Shown: positions 16,873 to 26,559, counted from the stretch's first letter. The stretch is DNA of 64,000 nt from Lachnospiraceae bacterium (GCA_017550425.1 JAFZPG010000004.1:18018-82017); one strand, 5' to 3'. Notes: generated by a model not told the origin, from the sequence alone. Translations and numbers: made by a program.

Positions 16873-18514
16873 CCAGGAGATAAGAACGATCGGCTCCGGT
16901 TTTTGCGATCGGACCGAGGACGTATTTGCAGGGAAGAAGTCTGTCGTGGACCGCGTGCGAGAGGCGATTGCAAAGATCCGGAACATGGACCCTGCGTATC
17001 ATTCGTTTGTGACGCTCTGCGAGGAGCGGGCGTTTACGATGGCCCGGGAGCTGGATGATCAGTTGCAGGGGCTGTCACCGGAGGAGGCGCGCCGGCGCTA
17101 TCCGCTGGCGGGGCTTGTATTTGCAGTTAAGGACAATATCTGCGTGGAGGGCGTTCGGACCACGGCGGCCTCGCATATGCTGGAGAATTATATATCGCCG
17201 TATTCGTCGACGGCAGTCGTGCGTCTCGAGGAGGCGGGCGCGATCTGCGTCGGGAAAACGAATATGGATGAATTTGCCATGGGACAGACTACGACGACAG
17301 GCGCGTTCGGCGCGACGAAGAACCCGCGTTATCCCGAACTTTCGGCCGGCGGTTCGTCGGGCGGAAGCGCTGCCGCGGTCGCTTTGGGGTTGGTAGATTT
17401 CGCCCTGGGTTCGGACACCGGCGGATCGATCCGCCAGCCAGCAGCGCTGTGCGGTGTGGTCGGCCTGAAGCCGGCCTACGGGACCGTGTCCCGTTATGGG
17501 CTGATCTCCTACGCATCGGCGTTTGATGGCATCGGGCCGCTGACGCGTTCGGTCACAGAGGCACAGCTGGTTTATTCTGTGATCGCCGGACCGGATGCAC
17601 AGGATGCATCCATGCGTGAGGCATCCTACTTCCGATTTTCGAAGAAAGATAACCATGGATCTCTGGACTGCGAAGTATACTGCGAGCAGAGACGGTCCGC
17701 GAACGCGGCGGAAATCGTTCGATCTTCGAGGAAAGATGATCAAGGATCTTCGGGTTCCGGAACAACCGACGACCGCGATGCATCCATGCGCGAGGTTACG
17801 TTCGTTCAGCCTTCGACAGAGAAAACCCGCGGCCGTCTCCGTATAGGTGTGCTGCGTGGAGAGGATCCCGCGGTGTCGGCAGCCCTGCGGAAGGAGCCGA
17901 CATTTTGTGAAAAATACGAGATCGAATACGTCGAGCTTCCCATGCTCGAGTATGCGGTCGCGACCTATTATATCCTGGCGTGCGCGCAGGCGGCTTCGAA
18001 CCTGGCGCGCTATGACGGCGTGCGCTATGGTTTCCGCGCGGACGGCTGCGCGACCCTGGAACAAATGTATGAGAAGACACGGGCGGAAGGGTTTTCGCCG
18101 GAGGTGCAGCGGCGCATCCGGGTGGGACGTTTCGTCCTGGGGCAGGAGTCCTATCGCGACTGGTATGAGCAGGCGGCGCGGGTGCGCCGGATGATCTACG
18201 ATCAGGTGCAGAAAGCGCTCGCCAACGTGGATGTGATCGTATCGGAAACGCTTACGCAGCCGTACCCGCGCGCGGACTTTGCGGGAGACAGCGCGTCCTT
18301 CCTGGCCGGTTACGAGCAGGACAAAAGGACGGTCCTCGCAAACCTCTGCGGCCTTCCCGCGATCAGTGTGCCCGTCGCGGCGACGGGAGAGGATGCGCCT
18401 CGCAGTGTCATGGTCATGGCGGGTGCGGGCCGGGAGTCTGCGATGTTTACGGTCGCAGAACAACTGGCTGCGCCGTTTGTGCCCTGCGCGAAGGGAGGAC
18501 CTGTCCATGAATAA
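16865..18514 (+). CDS. gatA: Asp-tRNA(Asn)/Glu-tRNA(Gln) amidotransferase subunit A with an internal repeat insertion
   Basis: Glutaminase/amidase subunit that releases ammonia for transamidation of mischarged Glu-tRNA(Gln)/Asp-tRNA(Asn). The amidase-signature triad is intact: Lys89 in FAVKDN, Ser164 in GGSSGGS and the nucleophile Ser near 188 in SDTGGSIRQP. Length is 549 residues against about 485 usually. The excess falls after PDAQ at residue 246, where a degenerate 29-codon tandem repeat lies: units at 247-275, 276-304 and the start of a third at 305. DASMRE opens units one and three (18-nt repeats at 17603 and 17777 differ at one base), and the SKKDNHGS / SRKDDQGS blocks sit 87 nt apart. 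The reading frame is kept, so the protein is probably functional. Confidence 0.93.
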   Translation: MHDQEIRTIGSGFCDRTEDVFAGKKSVVDRVREAIAKIRNMDPAYHSFVTLCEERAFTMARELDDQLQGLSPEEARRRYPLAGLVFAVKDNICVEGVRTTAASHMLENYISPYSSTAVVRLEEAGAICVGKTNMDEFAMGQTTTTGAFGATKNPRYPELSAGGSSGGSAAAVALGLVDFALGSDTGGSIRQPAALCGVVGLKPAYGTVSRYGLISYASAFDGIGPLTRSVTEAQLVYSVIAGPDAQDASMREASYFRFSKKDNHGSLDCEVYCEQRRSANAAEIVRSSRKDDQGSSGSGTTDDRDASMREVTFVQPSTEKTRGRLRIGVLRGEDPAVSAALRKEPTFCEKYEIEYVELPMLEYAVATYYILACAQAASNLARYDGVRYGFRADGCATLEQMYEKTRAEGFSPEVQRRIRVGRFVLGQESYRDWYEQAARVRRMIYDQVQKALANVDVIVSETLTQPYPRADFAGDSASFLAGYEQDKRTVLANLCGLPAISVPVAATGEDAPRSVMVMAGAGRESAMFTVAEQLAAPFVPCAKGGPVHE

Positions 18515-20036
18515 CTACGAGATCGTGATGGGGCTGGAGGTCCACATCGAACTGGCGACCCGGCGGAAGATCTTCTGCCGATGCAAAAATACATTTGCCG
18601 AGGCGGCGAACACCAACGTGTGTCCGGTCTGCTTAGGCCTTCCGGGAGCACTCCCGGTACTGAACCCCGAGGCTCTGTCCTGCGCGGTGCGCATGGGACT
18701 GGCGCTACAGGGGGAGATCAACCGAAACAGTCGGTTCGACCGCAAGAACTATTTCTATCCGGATAATGCGACGGCCTACCAGATCACGCAGTTCTACGAG
18801 CCGATCCTGAAAGGCGGGCAGGTCGAGGTGCAGACGGAGAACGGTGAAACGAAGGTCATCCGCATCCACGAGATGCACATGGAGGATGATGCCGGGAAAC
18901 TGACGCACGACCCGGAGATGCAGGTTTCCCTGGTCGATTTTAACCGCAAGGGCGTCCCCCTGCTGGAGATCGTGACGGAGCCGGATTTCCGGAATGCGGA
19001 CGAAGTGATCGCATTTTTGGAGAAGATCCGCATGTTCGCCCTGTATCTGGGTATTTCCGACGGAAAACTGCACGAGGGCTCGATGCGCGCGGATGTCAAT
19101 CTTTCCCTGCGTAAGGAGGGCGAGGAGACGCTTGGCGTGCGGACGGAGATGAAGAACCTGAACTCGTTTGCGAGCATTCGCCACGCCATCGCTTATGAGG
19201 CGGAGCGGCAGGCGCAGGTGCTAAACGCAGGCGGACGGATTCGGTTTGAGACGCGTCGGTTTGATGAGACGAGCGGCACGACGAAGGTCATGCGGACGAA
19301 GGAAGAGGTCATGGATTACCGGTATTTCCCGGAGCCCGACCTGCTGCCCGTTCATTTGCCGGAGGAATATATCCGGAAAATGGAGGAGCAGATGCCGGAG
19401 TTTCCGCAGGCGAAGGGAGCCCGGTATCGTCGGGAGTTCGGCCTGACCGAAGAGGAGGCGCAGATCCTGACGCGGCATCCGGCGACGGCGAGCCTGTTTG
19501 AGGAGACCCTGCAGCTGTGGCAGGCAGGAAAGGCGGGCGGACCGAACACTTCTGACGGAAATGAAGGATGTTCCGAGGGTACCGAAATGAAGCGGCGCGC
19601 GAAGGCAGTCGCGGCGCGGATGTGCGGTGACCTGATGTATTTGTGCCGTGAGAAGAAGGCGGATCCGGGACAGTGGAAGATCACCCCCGAAGCATTGGCC
19701 GAACTGATGCAGATGCAGGAGGCAGGAGCGATCACGGCGAAAACGGCGCGTGACATCTTCGCGCGGATGTTTGACAAAAACATCGAACCTATGGTATATG
19801 TAAATGAGAATCATCTTTTGATAACAAAGGATGAGGGTGCTTTGGAGGCTGCGGTGGACGCGGTGCTAAAGACACAGGAAAAATCGGTTTCGGACTACCT
19901 CTCCGGAAAGGAGAAGGCGGCAGGGCATTTGCTCGGGTGCGTCATGAAAGAGACGAACGGGCAGGCGGATCCGGCCCAGGCGCGGCAGTTGCTGCTTAAG
20001 AAACTGGCGGAACGGAAAGCCGGCGAGACCACATAA
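18507..20036 (+). CDS. gatB: Asp-tRNA(Asn)/Glu-tRNA(Gln) amidotransferase subunit B
   Basis: tRNA-binding and kinase subunit that phosphorylates the misacylated amino acid and accepts ammonia from GatA. 509 residues. The start NNYEIVMGLEVHIELATRRKIFCRC, zinc ligands including CPVCLGLPGALPVLN, NYFYPDNATAYQITQ and EMHMEDDAGKL are typical, as is the C-terminal GatB/Yqey helical domain. ATG 18507 overlaps the gatA stop by 8 bp and follows GGGAGG; the longer in-frame ORF starting at 18279 lies inside gatA. A short Gly/Ser/Glu-rich extra loop (GGPNTSDGNEGCSEG, near 18 kb + 1.5 kb into the gene) sits before the C-terminal domain. Confidence 0.94.
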   Translation: MNNYEIVMGLEVHIELATRRKIFCRCKNTFAEAANTNVCPVCLGLPGALPVLNPEALSCAVRMGLALQGEINRNSRFDRKNYFYPDNATAYQITQFYEPILKGGQVEVQTENGETKVIRIHEMHMEDDAGKLTHDPEMQVSLVDFNRKGVPLLEIVTEPDFRNADEVIAFLEKIRMFALYLGISDGKLHEGSMRADVNLSLRKEGEETLGVRTEMKNLNSFASIRHAIAYEAERQAQVLNAGGRIRFETRRFDETSGTTKVMRTKEEVMDYRYFPEPDLLPVHLPEEYIRKMEEQMPEFPQAKGARYRREFGLTEEEAQILTRHPATASLFEETLQLWQAGKAGGPNTSDGNEGCSEGTEMKRRAKAVAARMCGDLMYLCREKKADPGQWKITPEALAELMQMQEAGAITAKTARDIFARMFDKNIEPMVYVNENHLLITKDEGALEAAVDAVLKTQEKSVSDYLSGKEKAAGHLLGCVMKETNGQADPAQARQLLLKKLAERKAGETT

Positions 20037-20088
20037 GATAGAGCAGGCCCTGACACAGGAGCCTCAAATCGTTATAGGAGGAAAGATT

Positions 20089-21390
20089 TTGGACAGCGGT
20101 GACATAATACGGCTCATCGTATTGATCATTTTGATCGTTTTATCAGGCGTTTTCTCGTCGGCGGAGACCGCGATCATGACGGTAAATAAGATCCGTCTGC
20201 GCGCGCTGGCAGAGGAAGGAAATAAAAAAGCGAAGAAATTGCTCGACATTACGGAGGAGCCCTCGAAACTCCTGGGCGCCATCCTGATCGGCAACAACGT
20301 CGTCAACCTGTCGGCGTCGTCTTTGGCGACCCTGTTTACGACGAAGGTGCTTCTGCAGAATTTCGGCGCGGGCGTTGCGGCCTATGCGGCCGGCATCGCG
20401 ACCGGCGTGCTGACACTTTTGGTACTCGTTTTCGGAGAATTGACCCCGAAGACGTTGGCGACGGTGAAGGCGGAGAAACTGTCACTCCTTTATGTGACAC
20501 CGATCTGCGGGCTCATGTGGATCCTGACGCCCCTGATCTTTATCACCAACGTGCTGGCGGGCGGTGTGCTGAAACTGCTCGGCGTTTCGAAGGACGATAA
20601 GGAGAAGGCGATCACGGAGCGGGAGCTGCGTACCATCGTGGACGTGAGCCACGAAGAGGGTGTGCTGGAGACCGACGAAAAGAAGATGATCAACAACGTG
20701 GTCGACTTCGGCGACGCGAAGGCGAAAGACATCATGGTGCCGCGGGCCGACATGACCATGCTCGACGTGAACTGTTCCTACCAGGAACTGGTGAAATGTT
20801 TCCGCGAGAACCGCTACACACGTTTTCCCGTTTACGAGGATTCAAAGGACAATGTCATCGGTATCCTCAACGTGAAGGACCTGCTTCTGGAGAAGCCAGG
20901 CCGGACATTTTCCCTGCGCAGATACCTGCGTAAGCCGCATTTTGTTTTCGAGAACCGCCGCTTGGGCGAGATGCTCGCGCAGATGCGGGAGGGCGGCGTG
21001 AGCATTACGATCGTGCTGAACGAATACGGCGCGCCGGTGGGCATGATCACGCTGGAGGACCTGCTGGAGGAGATCGTCGGGGAGATCCGCGACGAGTATG
21101 ACGAGGAAGAAAAAGACAGCATCCGCAAGATCGGGGATCATGAATACCTGATCGACGGGGCGATGAAGCTCGATGACATCAATGAGCAGCTGGGACTGGA
21201 ACTCACTTCGGAGGATTACGACTCGCTCGGAGGCCTGATGATCGAGCTTTTGGATGCATTGCCCGCAGGCGGCGAGCGCATCCGTCACGATGGCATCACC
21301 TATGTGGTCGAGAAGATGAACCGCAACCGCGTGGAGAAAGTGCGTCTGACGATCGAAAAGACAGAGGAAGAAGAGAGCGAAAATCCTTGA
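20089..21390 (+). CDS. CNNM/CorC (hemolysin-like) transporter-associated protein, TTG start
   Basis: 433 residues. N-terminal CNNM (DUF21) membrane domain with four hydrophobic segments (SGVFSSAETAIM, LLGAILIGNNVVNL, GVLTLLVLVFGELTPKT, PICGLMWILTPLIF). It is followed by two CBS domains (MVPRADMTMLDV..., SITIVLNEYGAPVGMITLEDLLEEIVG) and a CorC_HlyC C-terminal domain with GLMIELLDALPAGGE. Family members are linked to Mg2+ or Co2+ export and homeostasis. The start is TTG 20089: AGGAGG at 20076-20081 is 7 nt upstream and no ATG is suitably placed. It follows gatB by 52 bp. Confidence 0.9.
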   Translation: MDSGDIIRLIVLIILIVLSGVFSSAETAIMTVNKIRLRALAEEGNKKAKKLLDITEEPSKLLGAILIGNNVVNLSASSLATLFTTKVLLQNFGAGVAAYAAGIATGVLTLLVLVFGELTPKTLATVKAEKLSLLYVTPICGLMWILTPLIFITNVLAGGVLKLLGVSKDDKEKAITERELRTIVDVSHEEGVLETDEKKMINNVVDFGDAKAKDIMVPRADMTMLDVNCSYQELVKCFRENRYTRFPVYEDSKDNVIGILNVKDLLLEKPGRTFSLRRYLRKPHFVFENRRLGEMLAQMREGGVSITIVLNEYGAPVGMITLEDLLEEIVGEIRDEYDEEEKDSIRKIGDHEYLIDGAMKLDDINEQLGLELTSEDYDSLGGLMIELLDALPAGGERIRHDGITYVVEKMNRNRVEKVRLTIEKTEEEESENP

Positions 21391-21407
21391 AACGGCATGT
21401 AAAACAG

Positions 21408-21436
21408 TTGACAAGACTGCATATTTGAGTTAATAT
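21408..21436 (+). promoter_or_regulatory. Strong sigma-A promoter of the SCIFF gene
   Basis: Consensus TTGACA at 21408-21413, 17-bp spacer, TAATAT at 21431-21436. It lies 46 bp upstream of the SCIFF start codon and is among the best promoters in the window. Confidence 0.82.
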
Positions 21437-21482
21437 GATAGATGCGTAATTTTATGCACCTTTATAAACGGAGGATAGTTTC

Positions 21483-21629
21483 ATGAAGAAGATCAAGACA
21501 TTGACAAAGAAGAGCCTGAAGGCATCTATGGTAAAGGGCGGCTGCGGCGAGTGCCAGACATCCTGCCAGTCCGCATGCAAGACTTCCTGCACCGTAGGAA
21601 ATCAGAGCTGCGAGAACAAAAACCGCTAG
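21483..21629 (+). CDS. scfA: SCIFF ranthipeptide precursor (six cysteines in forty-five residues)
   Basis: 48-residue peptide. The leader is Lys-rich (MKKIKTLTKKSLKASMVKGG) and the core has six Cys at 21, 24, 28, 32, 36 and 43. The core CQSACKTSCTVGNQSCEN is nearly invariant across Clostridia. It is modified by the radical-SAM enzyme encoded next door, which makes Cys-to-Thr thioether links. In the studied C. thermocellum peptide the link joins Cys32 and Thr37, and Cys32 and Thr37 occupy exactly those positions here. The biological role is unresolved; proposals include signalling and regulation. GGAGG is upstream of ATG 21483. A small stem (CCTCA 21674-21678 / TGAGG 21685-21689) before the maturase could reduce read-through, keeping precursor in excess. 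Confidence 0.95.
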   Translation: MKKIKTLTKKSLKASMVKGGCGECQTSCQSACKTSCTVGNQSCENKNR

Positions 21630-21778
21630 TTTTAAGACTTGCGGCTTCGGCAGGGACCTGTCGTATCGCATAGCCTCATCGGAGTGAGGTTTAAGGGCTG
21701 CTGCGCGGATACGTGCGGCATCCCTTTATTCTTGTTTTTAGGGATATGCGGTCAGAGATGCCTGCGCTAGGAGGAGTT

Positions 21779-23200
21779 TTGATACATCAGTATAAAAATA
21801 ACGGATACAACATCGTTTTGGATGTGAACTCCGGTTCGGTCCACGTGATGGAGGACGTCGCTTACGACGCTGTCGCCCTGATCGAAGCGTCCGGCGCGGG
21901 CGCTGCTTACGATCATGATGCGATCACAAAGGAACTGGGCAAGACCTACGCATACGCGGATATACAAGAGGCACTGGAAGAGATCGATGTCCTCGCAAAG
22001 GAGGAACTCCTATTTGCGGAGGACATTTACCGTGATTTCGTCATGGACTTCAAGAAGCGCAAGATGGTCGTGAAGGCGTTGTGCTTAAACGTGTCGCACG
22101 ACTGCAACCTGGGTTGCAAATACTGCTTCGCCGGGGAGGGCGCGTACCACGGCAGTCGCGGTCTGATGAGTTTCGAGGTCGGAAAGAAAGCGCTGGATTT
22201 TCTGGTTAAAAATTCCGGACACCGCATCAATCTGGAAGTCGATTTCTTCGGCGGCGAGCCCCTCATGAACTGGGAGGTCGTGAAGCAGATCGTGGAATAC
22301 GGACGGAGCCTGGAGGTTCCGCACCACAAGAAGTTCCGCTTTACGTTGACGACGAACGGAGTGCTGGTGGATGAAGACGTCATGGAGTTTTGCGATCGCG
22401 AGATGGCAAATGTCGTCATGTCGCTGGACGGACGCAAAGAGGTCAATGACAACATGCGGCCCACACGGAACGGGAAGAGCAGTTACGACATCATCGTTCC
22501 GAAGTTTCAGGAATTCGCAAAACGACGTGGGGATAAAAGTTACTTCATCCGGGGTACATTCACCCACTTTAATACGGATTTTGCAAATGACGTGATCCAT
22601 TATGCGGATCTGGGATTTGACAAACTGTCCATGGAACCGGTGGTGGCGCAGCCTGAAGATGCATACGCAATCACCGAGGAGGATCTGCCGAAGATCCTCG
22701 AAGAGTACGACCGCCTCGCGGTCGAATACATCAAACGGCGCAAAGAGGGGAAGGGTTTTAACTTTTTTCACTTCAACATAGATCTGGATCACGGCCCTTG
22801 TGTCGCGAAGTGCCTGGCCGGCTGCGGCGCGGGTACGGAGTATCTGGGCGTGACTCCGTGGGGAGATCTTTATCCCTGCCACCAGTTTGTGGGCATGGAG
22901 GATTTCTGCCTCGGGAATCTGGACGACGGGATCGTGAACACAGAGCTTCGGGATGAGTTCAAACTCTGCAACGTTTACGCGAAGGAAAAATGTAAAAACT
23001 GCTTTGCGAGGTTTTACTGCAGCGGCGGCTGCGCGGCGAACTCGTACAACTTCCATCACAGCCTGACGGATGCGTACGATATCGGTTGCGTGATGCAAAA
23101 AAAGAGGATCGAGTGTGCGATCATGATCAAAGCCGCGCTGGCTGAAATGGATGAAAATGAAGAAACTACCGGGGAAGATATCCCGGAATTACGGAGGTAA
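21779..23200 (+). CDS. scfB: SCIFF maturase, radical SAM/SPASM thioether synthase
   Basis: 473-residue peptide-modifying enzyme. The start MIHQYKNNGYNIVLDVNSG is the family's usual one and an N-terminal peptide-recognition domain follows. The radical-SAM cluster motif is CNLGCKYC and the glycine-rich block is FFGGEPLMNW. The C-terminal SPASM region carries Cys-rich KCLAGCGAGTEYLGV, PCHQF, CKNCFARFYCSGGC and a final Cys near the end, for two auxiliary 4Fe-4S clusters. TTG 21779 is chosen over an upstream ATG at 21713 because AGGAGGAG (21769-21776) lies just before it and homologues begin there. SecDF follows without a gap, linking the ranthipeptide locus to the translocase genes. Confidence 0.94.
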   Translation: MIHQYKNNGYNIVLDVNSGSVHVMEDVAYDAVALIEASGAGAAYDHDAITKELGKTYAYADIQEALEEIDVLAKEELLFAEDIYRDFVMDFKKRKMVVKALCLNVSHDCNLGCKYCFAGEGAYHGSRGLMSFEVGKKALDFLVKNSGHRINLEVDFFGGEPLMNWEVVKQIVEYGRSLEVPHHKKFRFTLTTNGVLVDEDVMEFCDREMANVVMSLDGRKEVNDNMRPTRNGKSSYDIIVPKFQEFAKRRGDKSYFIRGTFTHFNTDFANDVIHYADLGFDKLSMEPVVAQPEDAYAITEEDLPKILEEYDRLAVEYIKRRKEGKGFNFFHFNIDLDHGPCVAKCLAGCGAGTEYLGVTPWGDLYPCHQFVGMEDFCLGNLDDGIVNTELRDEFKLCNVYAKEKCKNCFARFYCSGGCAANSYNFHHSLTDAYDIGCVMQKKRIECAIMIKAALAEMDENEETTGEDIPELRR

Positions 23201-23206
23201 ATGACA

Positions 23207-25378
23207 ATGCGCGATCGTAAGGGAACAGGCGTCCTGAAACTGCTTTTCGGACTGCTTCTGTTAGGATTTATGGGGTTTGTGGCATTTGTTGGATTTGATG
23301 ATGAACAGTATGGAAGCCTCTATGATGTCGACCTGGGTCTCGACCTGGCCGGCGGTGTTTCCATCACCTATCAGGCAGTCGATGATAATCCGTCTTCATC
23401 TGCAATGGCGGATGCAAAAGAGATCCTTCGCAGAAGAGCAGAAGTATACTCAACGGAAGCTTCTGTCTACATGGAAGGCACGACACGTATCTGCGTTGAT
23501 ATCCCGAATGTAAAGGATGCAAATACGATCCTTGCGGAACTCGGTAAACCGGGTACCCTCGAGTTCAAGGATGAAAACGGCAACGTCGTTCTGGATGGCA
23601 ATGACATCAAGACGGCGCAGGCGGCTTCGATCCGTCAGGATGGCGTACAGGGAAACCAGATCGAGTATATCGTTCAGCTGGTTTTGACCGAGGAAGGCCG
23701 GAAGAAGTTTGCCGATGTTACCGAGGCAAACATTAATAAGCAGATTTCGATCGTGTATGACAATGAAGTAGTCAGCGCGCCCTATGTTCGTGATAAGATC
23801 GATAGCGAAACCTGCCAGATCGATGGTTTGGATTCTCTGGAGAGAGCAGAAAACCTCGCCAGCACGATCCGCATCGGTGCCATCCCGGTATCTCTTGAAG
23901 AAGTTCGTTCCGACGTGGTCGGCGCGAAACTCGGTCAGAAGGCGATCGAGACCTCTCTTTTAGCCGGTGCGATCGGCCTCGGTATCGTGATCCTGATCAT
24001 GATCATTCTGTACCGTGTTCCCGGTATCGCAGCATCCCTCGCCCTGATCTGCTATGTAACGATGATGATCGTCGTTATTGCAGGCTTTGATATCACGTTG
24101 ACACTTCCCGGTATCGCAGGTATGATCCTGTCCATCGGTATGGCGGTCGACGCGAATGTCATCATATTCGCACGTATTAAAGAAGAGATCGGTTCGGGAA
24201 CTACGGTTCGCACCGCGATCAACAACGGTTTCTCGAAGGCGTTGTCCGCGATCGTTGACGGTAACGTTACGACCCTTATCTCTGCGATCATTTTGAATAT
24301 ACTGGGTTCCGGAACCGTACGCGGTTTCGCTCAGACTCTGGCAGTAGGTATCATCCTTTCCATGATCAGCTCCCTGGGTATTACCCGTCTGTTCCTGACC
24401 GGTTTCTACGATCTGGGCATTCAGGGTAAGGGTGCCTATGGCGAGACCACGAAGACTACGAAGCTCAACATTATCGGCAAACGCCCGATCTTCTTTACGG
24501 TCTCCGGTATTGCCGTTGCCCTGTCGATCGGCTTGCTGATCTTCAATGCTACGCAGGGTGAGATGATGAACTACAGCATCGATTTCGTCGGCGGTACTTC
24601 TTCGACGATCGATCTTCCCAATGAAATGACGCTGGAAGAGATCCAGGCGCAGGTTGAGCCCGAGATCGCTGCAGCGATCGGCGAGACGAACCGAAGCAAT
24701 GTCTCCTCGAATAAAGTAGTCGACAGCTCGCAGATCATTGTCCGCACAAAAACATTGAACCAGGATGAGCGTGTGGCCCTGACCAACATGCTGAAGGAAA
24801 AGTTCGGAGTATCCGAGGATGGTATCCAGATGCAGAACATCTCCGCGGCCATCGGTAAGGAGATGCGTCAGGATGCATTGATCTCCGTAGCCGTTGCTAC
24901 CCTTTGCATGCTGCTTTATATCTGGTTCCGTTTCCGCAACCTTACATTTGCCGCAGCTTCCGTATTTACGTTGCTGCACGACGTATTCGTCGTTATCCTG
25001 GCATATCTGTTGTTCAACTGGACCGTCGGTACGACCTTCATCGCATGTATGTTGACCATCGTCGGTTATTCGATCAACGCTACCATCGTTATTTTCGACC
25101 GTGTTCGTGAGAACCTCTCGTTGGATGGAAGCAAGAGACTTTCACTGAAGGAGATCTTCAACCGGAGTATCAATCAGACCATGACGCGAAGCATCTTCAC
25201 ATCATTGACCACACTTACCATGGTCGTAGTTTTGGCCATCGTCGGTGTTGCTGCGATCCGTGATTTCGCCCTGCCTCTCATCGTCGGCGTTCTGTGCGGC
25301 GGTTTCTCTTCCGTATGTATCGCCGGTGGACTGGCTCATCTGATGATGCGCGAGAAGAAGACGGAGCAAAAAGCATAA
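23207..25378 (+). CDS. secDF: Protein translocase SecD/SecF fusion
   Basis: 723-residue fusion of SecD and SecF, RND-like membrane proteins that use the proton gradient to pull secreted chains from SecYEG. The SecD half has the TM1 region, DLGLDLAGGVSITY, a periplasmic-type P1 domain and GMAVDANVIIFARIKEE in TM4. The SecF half has SIDFVGGTSS and YSINATIVIFDRVREN. About 12 membrane segments are expected. ATG 23207 is preferred because GGAGG (23193-23197) is 9 nt away; ATG 23201, which abuts the maturase stop, would have only 3 nt. The fused form is common in Bacillota. tgt and yajC follow, a gene set seen together in many bacteria. Confidence 0.95.
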   Translation: MRDRKGTGVLKLLFGLLLLGFMGFVAFVGFDDEQYGSLYDVDLGLDLAGGVSITYQAVDDNPSSSAMADAKEILRRRAEVYSTEASVYMEGTTRICVDIPNVKDANTILAELGKPGTLEFKDENGNVVLDGNDIKTAQAASIRQDGVQGNQIEYIVQLVLTEEGRKKFADVTEANINKQISIVYDNEVVSAPYVRDKIDSETCQIDGLDSLERAENLASTIRIGAIPVSLEEVRSDVVGAKLGQKAIETSLLAGAIGLGIVILIMIILYRVPGIAASLALICYVTMMIVVIAGFDITLTLPGIAGMILSIGMAVDANVIIFARIKEEIGSGTTVRTAINNGFSKALSAIVDGNVTTLISAIILNILGSGTVRGFAQTLAVGIILSMISSLGITRLFLTGFYDLGIQGKGAYGETTKTTKLNIIGKRPIFFTVSGIAVALSIGLLIFNATQGEMMNYSIDFVGGTSSTIDLPNEMTLEEIQAQVEPEIAAAIGETNRSNVSSNKVVDSSQIIVRTKTLNQDERVALTNMLKEKFGVSEDGIQMQNISAAIGKEMRQDALISVAVATLCMLLYIWFRFRNLTFAAASVFTLLHDVFVVILAYLLFNWTVGTTFIACMLTIVGYSINATIVIFDRVRENLSLDGSKRLSLKEIFNRSINQTMTRSIFTSLTTLTMVVVLAIVGVAAIRDFALPLIVGVLCGGFSSVCIAGGLAHLMMREKKTEQKA

Positions 25379-25387
25379 GGAGACTGA

Positions 25388-26524
25388 ATGTTTACGATTC
25401 GGACCGAAGACGGCGCGGCGCGGCGCGGAAGTTTTACGACCGTGCACGGCGTGATCGAAACTCCTGTTTTTATGAATGTAGGAACGGCTGCAGCCATCAA
25501 AGGCGCCCTGTCCACAGAGGATCTGAAGACCATCCACACACAGGTGCAGCTTTCCAATACCTACCATCTGCATGTGCGACCGGGCGACGAGGTGATCAAA
25601 AAACTCGGCGGTCTGCATAAGTTCATGGTTTGGGACCGGCCCATCCTGACGGATTCCGGCGGCTTCCAGGTGTTTTCCCTGGCAGGCCTGCGCAAGATCC
25701 GCGAAGAGGGTGTGACGTTTCATTCGCATGTGGACGGACGGCTTATCTTTATGGGGCCGGAAGAGAGCATGCGGATCCAATCCAATCTGGCATCGACCAT
25801 AGCGATGGCGTTCGATGAGTGTCCGCCTTCGAAAGCGGAGCGCAAATACATCGAAGAGTCGGTGGCGCGGACCACGCGCTGGCTGAAGCGCTGTAAAGAC
25901 GAAATGCATCGCCTGTCGCAGTTGCCGGATACGATCAATCCTGACCAGATGCTCTTCGGCATCAATCAGGGCGGGATCCTGGAGGATGTCCGGATCTCCC
26001 ATGCGGAGGAGATCGCACAGCTGGATCTGGATGGTTATGCGGTCGGCGGCCTGGCGGTCGGCGAGAGTCACGAAGAGATGTATCACATCCTGGACGTGAC
26101 GGTGCCGCATTTGCCGAAGGGGAAACCCCGTTATCTGATGGGGGTGGGAACTCCGGCCAATATCATCGAGGCGGTAGCCCGCGGCATCGATTTCTTCGAC
26201 TGCGTCTATCCGTCACGAAACGGTCGCCACGGCCATGTGTACACGGACCGCGGACGGCTGAACCTTAAAAACGCGAAGTATGAGCTCGATGACCGGCCCA
26301 TTGCGGAAGATTGCGATTGCCCGGTATGCAAGACGTACTCACGCGCCTATATCCGCCACCTGTTGAAGGCGGGCGAGATGTTGGGCCTGCGGTTCTGCGT
26401 TATGCACAATCTGCATTATTACAATACTTTGATGGAACAGATCCGGGATGCGATCTCGGAGCACCGGTTCGAAGCTTTCCGAAAAGAAAAACTGGAAAGC
26501 CTTTCGAGCGGTGAGGATGACTGA
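25388..26524 (+). CDS. tgt: tRNA-guanine transglycosylase
   Basis: Exchanges G34 of GUN anticodons (Asp, Asn, His, Tyr) for preQ1 on the queuosine pathway. 378 residues. Visible features are LTDSGGFQVFSL (base pocket), NQGGILEDVR, FDCVYPSRNGRHGH with the catalytic Asp, and a zinc site CDCPVC followed by His in VMHNLHYY. AAGGAG overlapping the secDF stop precedes ATG 25388. No preQ1 synthesis genes (queC/D/E/F) are in the window. Confidence 0.95.
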   Translation: MFTIRTEDGAARRGSFTTVHGVIETPVFMNVGTAAAIKGALSTEDLKTIHTQVQLSNTYHLHVRPGDEVIKKLGGLHKFMVWDRPILTDSGGFQVFSLAGLRKIREEGVTFHSHVDGRLIFMGPEESMRIQSNLASTIAMAFDECPPSKAERKYIEESVARTTRWLKRCKDEMHRLSQLPDTINPDQMLFGINQGGILEDVRISHAEEIAQLDLDGYAVGGLAVGESHEEMYHILDVTVPHLPKGKPRYLMGVGTPANIIEAVARGIDFFDCVYPSRNGRHGHVYTDRGRLNLKNAKYELDDRPIAEDCDCPVCKTYSRAYIRHLLKAGEMLGLRFCVMHNLHYYNTLMEQIRDAISEHRFEAFRKEKLESLSSGEDD

Positions 26525-26559
26525 CCATCAGAGAAAAACGTATCGGAGGATTTTTACAA

